NCBI GenBank assembly: GCA_003116975.1
Contig: BGKB01000062.1
Coordinates: forward strand, 248,001 to 312,000
Direction: 5' to 3'
Length of the DNA: 64,000 bases
DNA from: Aurantiochytrium sp. KH105
Lineage: Eukaryota; Sar; Bigyra; Thraustochytrida; Thraustochytriidae
Positions 20,966 to 28,779 of the stretch are shown here, piece by piece (position 1 is the stretch's first letter; each line of letters opens with the position of its first letter). The position numbers and the translations under genes were made by a program. The notes under the pieces were generated by a model that saw only the letters and a program-made list of their open reading frames with translations, was not told where the DNA came from and searched no databases.

Positions 20966-20976
20966 AATAAAATAAA
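20966..20976 (+). terminator. Poly(A) signals of the unknown-protein gene
   Basis: Two overlapping AATAAA hexamers about 70 bases after the stop codon at 20897, in an A-rich stretch. The rest of the 387 bp convergent spacer (20898-21284) shows no other feature. Confidence 0.6.
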
Positions 20977-21284
20977 ACAAAATTAAAGGCGCCACACAAA
21001 TACCGAAGTATTCCTCCAGTTGTTCATTGGCGAAAGCTTGCCTCCATGGTCGTCGCCATGCTGCAATCTTGTCAATCAGAAACTTGACAACTAGTTGACC
21101 TTGGCGTTTGCTGCTTTGGCTCACGCACTCTCAAGTTGAGCGTAAGACAAGACCTGCGGCGATACAAACATCCTACGATATTGTCGTGCACGTCATACCT
21201 CGCAGACAAGGAAACATTTTCAAAACTTTAAACAGTATAGTACAAACCACTCGTTCTAGTTCTGCGCATCGAAAATTCGGGCTT

Positions 21285-22376
21285 TCAGAGACTGGGACGA
21301 TAGAGCTGCAGCGGAAAACTCTCTGTGATGATCGTGTTATCTCCAAGCGTGACCAGAAGATTGATCTCAAAGTCCACACGAAACTGCTGTGCCCGCATTG
21401 AAGCACACGTAAACAATTTCGGGAACGGCATATGGATAGGAATGGCCATTTCGCGACAGACGTCTCCCGAGGCGATTTGCAGGCTCTGTATCTCGGTGGC
21501 TTCCTTGGCAATGCCTTCCGCATACTCGATGGACTCAACGCGAACGAGCTGCAGATCAATCGATTGTATTGGCATCTCCGACACGTCTACTTGAACCTCG
21601 CCGGACAATGGACAAGTGAGCGGGCATCGCAAGCGATCAAGGTGACCAAGAACGGCAAACCGCGGGATTCGGCTGCGCTCCGCATCATCGACATTTTCCA
21701 GCGAGGCTGGCGTGATCTCAAATCGAACCGTTGGTTCCACGCTTCGTTCTGAAGGCGATCTGACTGTTGACACGTTCTCAGCGCTCGTGCTGCGATTGGA
21801 GCCGCTTGGATTTTGAGAAGCACGAGAAGCGCAAACCTCCTCACCCTCACCGGCCCCAGGGATTTCTACAATGAGCTCCTGCTCATGCGAAAGTGTCGAT
21901 GACAAGAGACCTCGTGGTGCCTCGACCCTCAGCACGTAGGCAGTGGTGATGTAAACGCCATGGTAAGTCTCTTGAAGTCCAGGCTTCGAATCGAGCACAA
22001 AGCTGAAGGGAATGCTCGTTTCACCAGCTTGCACGCGCTTGTTTCGCGCCAAGATCATCTCCTTTTCCATGAAAACCTGCGGCTGAATCGAGCTGTAAAA
22101 CGCTTCCAGCAGACCCACGTTCCGCGCGTTGAGATGCAAACGGCTCGCCCCCTCGAGCACGAGCCGCACGCTGTTCACGTTCATCGACGCGTGGTGCGTC
22201 CTCACAAGGACATCGCCTTCGACGCGATCTCCCGGCGCGAAAGGCCGCTCGCCTCGACGAAGGCGAATATCCACCGACGACGATGAAGCCCGCGCCGTCG
22301 CCGCCGTCGAGGACGCCGCCGAGGATACCACCGAGGAGGGCGACGCCGGGGACGAGGCGTACGAGCTCGTCTCCAT
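21285..22376 (-). CDS. VPS26C: VPS26C (DSCR3) subunit of the Retriever complex
   Basis: This encodes 363 residues from the ATG at 22376 and is intronless. It is an arrestin-like two-lobed protein that matches VPS26C throughout: VDIRLRRGERPFAPGDRVEG, LEAFYSSIQP, ETYHGVYITTAYVLR, FEITPASLENV, ELQLVRVES preceded by SIDL, then TEIQSLQIASGDVCREMAIP, FPKLFTCASM and NTIITESFPLQL. VPS26C works with VPS35L and VPS29 (Retriever), together with the CCC/Commander proteins, to recycle cargo from endosomes (family knowledge). A Ser-rich insertion (about residues 185-215) separates the lobes and is not in animal VPS26C. The N-terminal Ser/Ala-rich 35 residues are also extra. Confidence 0.93.
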   Translation of the reverse strand: METSSYASSPASPSSVVSSAASSTAATARASSSSVDIRLRRGERPFAPGDRVEGDVLVRTHHASMNVNSVRLVLEGASRLHLNARNVGLLEAFYSSIQPQVFMEKEMILARNKRVQAGETSIPFSFVLDSKPGLQETYHGVYITTAYVLRVEAPRGLLSSTLSHEQELIVEIPGAGEGEEVCASRASQNPSGSNRSTSAENVSTVRSPSERSVEPTVRFEITPASLENVDDAERSRIPRFAVLGHLDRLRCPLTCPLSGEVQVDVSEMPIQSIDLQLVRVESIEYAEGIAKEATEIQSLQIASGDVCREMAIPIHMPFPKLFTCASMRAQQFRVDFEINLLVTLGDNTIITESFPLQLYRPSL

Positions 22377-23078
22377 CCTCGCTCGCTCGCTCGCTCGCTC
22401 GAAGTTTTGGCGGCTTCCCTGCCCTTCGCATATCTTTTCATACGAGTGTATATTTCGTTCTAAGCTTTACTTGTAGCCAAACGCACCTCCCACACCTGCT
22501 CTTTTAACTTTTAACCCGGGTCAGTCGTGCGGCATCGATGCCCAGGCTTTCAGATTCCGGTATCAAATGATGGCCAACTGGATTGACTATGTTGTGATCT
22601 CGATGATCATAATTGAACGAGATCAAAGTGGGCTGGCGCTTTATGAAAACGTCTGCGTGGATGCCGTGGCGATGGAGCGGCTCGACGTTCTTGTGCAGCA
22701 CGTTGCAAGTCTTTGCGGAGGGCCGAATTACTTGCAGTCCATGACCATGTCTCAAAGTGGATTTTTGACAAGACTTCGCGACGTGCACAACAATGATTTC
22801 ATTCACAAAGCGTATCTTACAAGATTCGACCAAGGCGACATTCTGTTACCCGCCAATCATTTACACACGCGCCGACCGACCTTTCGCGTTCACCAACTGG
22901 AGGGGGGGGGGGGGGGTGAACTGAAAATAGAGAAACAGACCGAAGAATGAATATGAAACCGATTGGGATGAGGATGAAGACGACGAAGTCAGGTACGCGT
23001 GGCAGAAAGCTGTGAAATATCAAGAGTATGGTAACAAAAGAACATACAAGGGCACGATATGGTAGTAATTTTTTATTA
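22377..23078. other. Spacer upstream of VPS26C, with poly-G run
   Basis: GCTC repeats sit next to the VPS26C start (22379-22402). AT-richer DNA follows, and then 15 consecutive G at 22902-22916. A 127-codon plus-strand frame (22567-22950, ATG start) and an overlapping minus-strand frame are both present. Neither resembles a known protein, and the plus frame ends by reading the poly-G run. Confidence 0.4.
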
Positions 23079-24556
23079 TTATGTATCCATCGCGCCTGGA
23101 CTCGGTAGCTGAAATGGCCATTTTCCTTTTGTAACGCTTGTAATCATTGTAATTCCCTGACCTTTGAAAAATTCAGTCGCTTTGCTGATGTCGTAATTGA
23201 AGTGCTCGAGAAAGTCCGCAATCTTCTTGTGCCTGTCGTACAACTCCATAACGCGTTCGTGGATGCGCTCGAGTCCATAGTCACGTATAGTCACGTCCGC
23301 CCTTGGTCTTATTCGACACAGAGTGTGTCTTCGGAATGACCGTATTGCCTTCGGCGTTCCACTTGCACAGTTCCAGGTTGTCACTGCAATGGAGGGGTTC
23401 GCGCCAGTATTGAAGTGCAAGCTTGAGATTATCGCTGAGGGTTGCCTTGGGAAGCATTTTTCCGGCCTGAAGGATCCACTTCAATCGCTCGAGCTCTACC
23501 GTTCGTGGATCCTTGTCGTCGAGGCGTAGAATTTCTTTGGCCCAGCAGGTACATTTCTCATCCGGTATTTCACGCGTGTGAAGATCTTCTGCGTCTCGAT
23601 CGTGGCCCGGTTCTTGGCATCGCGCTGACGGGATGCTGGTGTCCGAGTCTGTTCCGGAGTCAGAGTCAGGTTCATCTTCAGAGCCCGCATCCTCGTTCGC
23701 GTCCGCGCTCGAGATCAAGTTTGATGCAACATCTGCGTCTGCTTCTACATCTCTGGCAGAGTATGCATTCACCGACTCTGATCGGAAGAAACTTGGGCTT
23801 TTCGTTGCTCGCCACAGCAGAGTATCTCTCGGTTATGCACGAGAACAAGTTTGACCGGATGAACGAGCATCTTGTCCTTGTAGGAGAACACCACAGGTCT
23901 AACCCCGTCCCTAACAAGGGACTTGTCGTAATCAAGACTGAAAAGAGGAATCGGGGGTGGCTTCACGACGGATGCGATGTTAGCAAAGTTGGAGGGAAGT
24001 TCTGCGTCTCCTGCGAGGCAAAGCAATGCAATGCCGTGTGTGGAAGGAGTGCACCGATGCCCAAGAGCTGCACCACGTTTGCCGGGAAGATGCGGAGCGC
24101 GGTTTCGCGAAGGTACGGGCTCTCCGTTGCAAGGAGTGCCTCCATTGCCGGGTCACCGGCGGGCGAATGCGGGTGACGATTCGCTGCGATGAGCCCGAGG
24201 AAAATGTGCGCCTCCTCGGAGTCAGCAACATAATGGTCGCTCATCTTCATGGAGAGAGCTGTCTTGGCCGCATACTTGTGATGGGCGCGTAGATCGACAA
24301 AGGTGTCGACACTGGCGAACAGCGCGCGCCCCGTCATTGTGGTCTGGGACATCTCACGGATTAAATAAAACCCACTGCGCTGCTTGATGATGGGCTCCCA
24401 GCCGTGCATGCGGGAAATGATCCGTTTCCAAGCCCCTGACAGACGGCTGGTATGACCATTTTTGTTGTCGAAGAGCACCTCGGGCTTTCCCTTCCACGAT
24501 GCGTACAGAGCACGGATGAAATCGATGTTCTGCGTTAGGTTTAAGCTTGGGTCCAT
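23079..24556 (-). pseudogene. Frameshifted gene or relic of unknown family (about 490 codons)
   Basis: Four consecutive minus-strand frames join into one continuous protein-like reading. Frame one starts at the ATG at 24556 (MDPSLNLTQNIDFIRALYASW) and runs to about 24020 (LLGIGALLPHTALHC). The reading passes to a second frame (AELPSNFANIASVVKPPPIP), a third (NAYSARDVEADADVASN, then an acidic Asp/Ser/Glu stretch and LKWILQAGKMLPKATL), and a fourth (YGLERIHERVMELYDRHKK, stop at 23079). The changes fall near short homopolymers (TTT at about 24020, AAAA at about 23805, and the AAGGG area at about 23300). Each can be explained by a single-base indel, and none has a convincing GT..AG pair. It is therefore either a decaying gene or a sequence with base-call errors. 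I do not recognise the family and see no reverse transcriptase, integrase or transposase motif. Confidence 0.6.
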
Positions 24557-24875
24557 CGCAGCCAGAGCTCTGCTATTCGCGGCAAGGGGGCATCGCGCTC
24601 TGCAATTCAAGTCTGACGCCAATCATGCGAACCCACCTGTCCATCGCTCGTTCCACTGACTTTTACATGGCTTTTAAAGGGATGCGCGGAGGTGAGGGAG
24701 AAGCGGCGCGCATAAAGTGAAGAATACGGCTCGGAGGCGCTATAAATCACTTGCCGCCACGCGCGCACAAGTGCGAAATGGCGGGTCCAGGAATCTCTGT
24801 TCTGTTGGCTGTTCTTTTTCCTTTTCCTCCCACCATCCACGGTTCTTGTCCTGTGTTTCTCCTCGTTCTTTCCTC

Positions 24876-24942
<67 letters not shown>

Positions 24943-25336
24943 TTCTTTCCCCGCGTGTCTCGGCGCAGTCCAGCAACAGGCAGCGCGAGGGAGGCGGCGT
25001 CCGGCGCCCTTCGGAGCTGGTCTCGCGCCGCGCAGAACCGGCGCCGCGCCCGCCCGCGCGCCGCGCGCCCGCGCGCTCGCCCGCCCGCCCGCGCCGCGCC
25101 CGCGCGCGCCCGCCCGCGCCGCCCGCGGGGGCGCCCGCGGTGGGCCGGCATCGGCGCGCAGACATCGACGGCGCAGGACCCTGCCTGGTTTCGAAAATTG
25201 CGCGGTCGCAGCGCGCGCCTCGGGGAGACGCGACGCGCCGCGCCGCGACGCGCGCACGGCGGAGGGAGAGGAGGAGCAGCGCGGGGGAAAGAGGTCCGGC
25301 TGCCGGCGGCGCGGAGCGCCCCTGCGGTGGAGCACC
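24557..25336. promoter_or_regulatory. Divergent spacer upstream of first family paralogue
   Basis: It contains TATAAA on the plus strand at 24741-24746, CACTTGCC at 24748, CACAAGTGCGAAATGG at 24766-24781 (the inverted CACTTGCG plus CCATT pair), a TTTC microsatellite, and an extremely GC-rich block (25020-25140). The frames through it are repeat reading only. Confidence 0.5.
24876..24949. repeat. (TTTC)n microsatellite
   Basis: About 17 tandem TTTC units. The opposite strand reads Glu-Arg-Lys-Lys in all phases, which makes long false frames on both strands. Confidence 0.96.
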
Positions 25337-28333
25337 ATGGAGGCGACCTTTGAGGAAGAGTTCAAGCCGCGGTACCAGCGCAATAACAAACGCAGCGGGC
25401 AGAAGAACATCCGCTGCTTTCCTTCGTGCACGCCTCGTGCTCACTCCTCGAGCGGATTCTGCGGGCAGCAGGTGACCGCGACCGTGACGAACCTGCCGAC
25501 GGAGCCTTCGCCCGGCTGCGTCTTTCGCGCCTGGGGCGAATTCGTGCAATGCGGCGCCGATGTGTCGATGCAGCCGGGTCAAAAGATGAGCCTGCACGAG
25601 GCGGACCTCAAAGAACGCAACCGCGCCAATCCGCTGCGCGATTGGGTCCGAGGCGAAGTCTCCGAGCCTGAAGCAGGACAAATCACAATCATGGTGAATC
25701 GCAGCCTGCTCGGGTGGCATTACGGGTGGGTCTCGAGCAAACACACCTGCGATGCCATGCATTGCTTCAAGGTGCACCTCTTCGTCCTCGACCAGTCGCG
25801 AGAAGAGCTTTCGTACATGGGATCTGTCGAGTCGCCAAGCTTTCAGCTTTTCTCGCGCCGTCGCCAAGCCATGATGATGGAGGCGCGCGAAGCCGTCAAA
25901 CAGGCTGCTATTGAAAAGAAAAAGTCGCGCCCAGAAAAACGTGAAACTAAAGCAAGTCTTGGCGATGTGGTCCTGCCTCCAGCCAAAAAACGGCTGTGTG
26001 CTGACACGGCCATGCAAGTCCGCATTCAGCGAAATCTTTGCTTGGACCGCATGGTGCGCCTCATGCTTGTGAGGAGCGGCTCCGGGACACGTAGCATGTA
26101 TGACACGGATTACCAAACGGATTCCAAGGGAAAGCGTAGCAATCCATGTGTCAGCTCTGGCAATCCGTCTCCTGGATCCAGCGCAGCAAGTGCCATTCTT
26201 AATGACATGATGAAGGCGCCCATCAAGAAACCCCCCACAGCTAGCGCAAAGCAAGCTATTAAGCGCCATGCCAAAGAAAAGTCATCCTTTGACAACATCA
26301 GCACAGATGCCACAGCAACTTCGCATCCACGAGATTTGCCTCTTTCTGGTATTGCCTCCGGGCCGGGCGCGCCTCCTCTGAAACAGGAGTTCATTTCTCG
26401 CTCGTCGTTGCCAATGGATACCTCGGATCCAGAGGATCCTTTTGGCGGAGACTGGCCTGATCTCGACTTTCGTCCATTTGGCTCGAGCGGCTCGCCTTTT
26501 ATCGGAATGGGCGGTGATATTCGCGTCGGCGAGGGTGTCGATGATGCAGAGTTTGACAAGCTCATCGAGGAAGCCCTTTTCGACCCGGAAATCATGGGAG
26601 GCGCTGGCGGTGAAGAGGAGGCCAAGTCGCGTTCTCGCTCCGGGTCCCCTGCGCCAATGTTTCACTCGATTCCAGCGCCAAGTGGAAACGCTGGACCTCC
26701 GCCCCCGCCCATGTCACTGCCGCCACAGTCACCCCAGGTGTCGAGAGGCCCTGCTCTCCGCACGCGCCGAGCGGCCAAGCACTCGGCCGGCGCTGACGGC
26801 AATGGAGTTTCCGCGCAGGCGTCGACAGCAAGCTCTTGGCGGCCCCTTGACTTGTCTTCGTCTTCGTCTTCCTCGTCCTCGTCCTCTTCATTTTATTCAG
26901 GTACGCCTACGCAGGATTCTCCTCGAGATATTGAGACGGCCCAAGCGGAGTGGGACTCAGGGTGCATTTTCACGCGAAAACTCGACTATATCGTTCGCAC
27001 ACACGGATCCGAAAAGACAAAGGCCAATGCCGATAAGATTGTCGAGGTTCTGCGTAAACTTCCGGATCGCCTCGTTTCGGTGAGCACGAATAGGCCCGAT
27101 TTTCTTGCCTTTTTTGCCCGCTGGAAGTCTCCCGAGGGTATCCAGATGCTGCGCGAGCAGTTCGCGCAAGGCGAGGGCGGCCCGTCATCGTCGGGGCATG
27201 TCTCATCTTTCGTGCGCGACGAGGAGCTAGCGAACCATGCAGATCTGAGCGAGAGCACCTCCATCAGCCCCATGCGCTCCGTGTACGCGGAGATGCGTCT
27301 CATCTACCGTCGCGTCGTTCTTGATGCGCTCACAAGTCTGGGCGGGGATCCCGATGATTTTGTAGAAACGATGGACCTTTGCGCCCGCTACGGGCTGTTG
27401 TTTGTCGACCCGTACTACCCACCTTCCAAGCGCGTGGCTGCAATGACGCACTTGGAGCTGTACAACTCCTTGGATAGGTTCCGGGAGCAGGATTTTGGTA
27501 GCTGCTCTGGCGAGTTCCGCAATGAAGCACAGCGCACGGCGTGGGTAAATGCCTACTGGACTGTGCGTCGGCGCTCGTTTCGACGACACTTTATCAAGGC
27601 TGTGCTGAACGAGGCGGTTGGTTCGAAGCTACCTCCCGAGGGCCGCCCTGTGCCGCCCGAGTTCGACCTGACTGGCACATGGGTTCAGACTAGCACGCGT
27701 GACGATGCCGCAGAGGTGCATGCCTGGGGTCTCCGCGTTGGTGTTGGCGTCGGCAAACTTTCGGCACGCCTCTTTGAGCGAATGTGGAAGCGAATTACCT
27801 TGCGTATTAATTCGGCCGCCTTGCACCTGCAGGGTGAGCGCGTTCTTCTCGCCAATCCGGCCAAGCTTTTTTTCTTGGACCGCGTTCCGCGCAGACACAC
27901 GGTGTCCAATCCATTGCCCATGGCAACCTTCGCCCTCGAGCGCACATACATTGCTTGGCTCGGGTTTGAAGGCTCAAAGGCATATCTGAATCTCATTTTC
28001 GGAGGACGAACTCGTAGTACGAGTTTCGAGGAGTATTCAAAGCACGCCAAGCTGGTCAACGACGAGGAAATTCGCCTCGAGGCGGAACAAATGCCAAAAT
28101 TTACAGAGATGCGTATCGTTAAACGTTTGCACGTGGCTCAGGATCGGGAGACGATGACACTTGACCACAAGATTCACTTGTTTGACGACAAGTCCGCTCC
28201 CGGTTGGGATGACGCCGAAGCGCTGCAAAAACTCTTCAGCTCTGGCCAAAAAACTTGCGTCGTCTCCTATTCGACAAAGTACATCAAGGTTTCTGATCAA
28301 GGTCTCGACGAGGTTCTCGAGCTCTTTGACTAG
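25337..28333 (+). CDS. Paralogue A of an unrecognised three-member family (putative nuclear regulator)
   Basis: This encodes 998 residues; the ATG at 25337 is in good context (GCACCATGG). Block 1 (about 10-185) holds RYQRNNKRSGQKNIRCFPSC, SGFCG, LLGWHYGWVSSKHTCDAMHC and SPSFQLFSRRRQ. Cys and His at these points are shared with the other two copies. A basic PPAKKRLC stretch (about 215) could be a nuclear signal. Next come a short hydrophobic conserved helix (CLDRMVRLMLV), an acidic disordered region (DWPDLDFRPFGSSG, poly-Ser) and a helical block 2 (about 550-760) with DPYYPPSKRVAAMTHLELYN. Block 3 (about 775-990) starts FDLTGTWVQTS and looks like a lipocalin-type beta module. No catalytic motif is visible. 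I infer a nuclear ligand-responsive regulator; function is not established. AATAAA is at 28408. Confidence 0.85.
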   Translation: MEATFEEEFKPRYQRNNKRSGQKNIRCFPSCTPRAHSSSGFCGQQVTATVTNLPTEPSPGCVFRAWGEFVQCGADVSMQPGQKMSLHEADLKERNRANPLRDWVRGEVSEPEAGQITIMVNRSLLGWHYGWVSSKHTCDAMHCFKVHLFVLDQSREELSYMGSVESPSFQLFSRRRQAMMMEAREAVKQAAIEKKKSRPEKRETKASLGDVVLPPAKKRLCADTAMQVRIQRNLCLDRMVRLMLVRSGSGTRSMYDTDYQTDSKGKRSNPCVSSGNPSPGSSAASAILNDMMKAPIKKPPTASAKQAIKRHAKEKSSFDNISTDATATSHPRDLPLSGIASGPGAPPLKQEFISRSSLPMDTSDPEDPFGGDWPDLDFRPFGSSGSPFIGMGGDIRVGEGVDDAEFDKLIEEALFDPEIMGGAGGEEEAKSRSRSGSPAPMFHSIPAPSGNAGPPPPPMSLPPQSPQVSRGPALRTRRAAKHSAGADGNGVSAQASTASSWRPLDLSSSSSSSSSSSSFYSGTPTQDSPRDIETAQAEWDSGCIFTRKLDYIVRTHGSEKTKANADKIVEVLRKLPDRLVSVSTNRPDFLAFFARWKSPEGIQMLREQFAQGEGGPSSSGHVSSFVRDEELANHADLSESTSISPMRSVYAEMRLIYRRVVLDALTSLGGDPDDFVETMDLCARYGLLFVDPYYPPSKRVAAMTHLELYNSLDRFREQDFGSCSGEFRNEAQRTAWVNAYWTVRRRSFRRHFIKAVLNEAVGSKLPPEGRPVPPEFDLTGTWVQTSTRDDAAEVHAWGLRVGVGVGKLSARLFERMWKRITLRINSAALHLQGERVLLANPAKLFFLDRVPRRHTVSNPLPMATFALERTYIAWLGFEGSKAYLNLIFGGRTRSTSFEEYSKHAKLVNDEEIRLEAEQMPKFTEMRIVKRLHVAQDRETMTLDHKIHLFDDKSAPGWDDAEALQKLFSSGQKTCVVSYSTKYIKVSDQGLDEVLELFD

Positions 28334-28407
28334 ACGAGGACCACGGGATGCCGTGCAGTCCTTACCAGGCGTGGACTGTCCCGCCATATGTTAGCCAAAT
28401 CTCTTTC

Positions 28408-28413
28408 AATAAA
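28408..28413 (+). terminator. Poly(A) signal of paralogue A
   Basis: AATAAA 75 bases after the stop codon. The convergent spacer 28334-28779 holds nothing else recognisable apart from a GCATGCACGC-type repeat at 28719-28737. Confidence 0.6.
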
Positions 28414-28779
28414 TGTATATCTTCTCAGTCATGGATGCTGCTTCCTTTTTCTTGCTTTCCTCTTTTTCCGGGCTTGCACGAGACTCATTACCCTGTCATT
28501 CTTGTGCGTTGTTTACCAATTTTATAAAAATAGTGCGAAGACCTCTGCAAAAGCCAGGAAAAGAAGTAAAAGGACGAAGATAAGGCGAATCAAAGACAAG
28601 ACAAGCAATGGAATCAAAAACAAAGAATAGCAGAGTTCATATCGTGTACATTTCGCACCACCACATTTGCAGTTAAAAAAAGTAATCTCTCAAGGAATCG
28701 CGTGTGCGACGGCTATGTGCATGCACGCATGCACGCACACCCCTCCCCTTCCCCTATTGATCTCATACCTTGTTCTGCT

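Noticed and set aside
22567..22950. 127-codon ATG frame on the plus strand, with an overlapping minus frame
   Set aside because: No family resemblance, ends by reading a 15-base G run, and competing frames are equally open. It could be a small gene but the evidence is too weak.
23700..23830. Splice sites that would turn the relic gene into a multi-exon gene
   Set aside because: Possible GTGAAT donor and CAG acceptors exist, but none gives better continuity than single-base indels at homopolymers.
23079..24556. Interpretation of the relic gene as a retroelement
   Set aside because: No reverse transcriptase, integrase, RNase H or terminal repeats could be seen.
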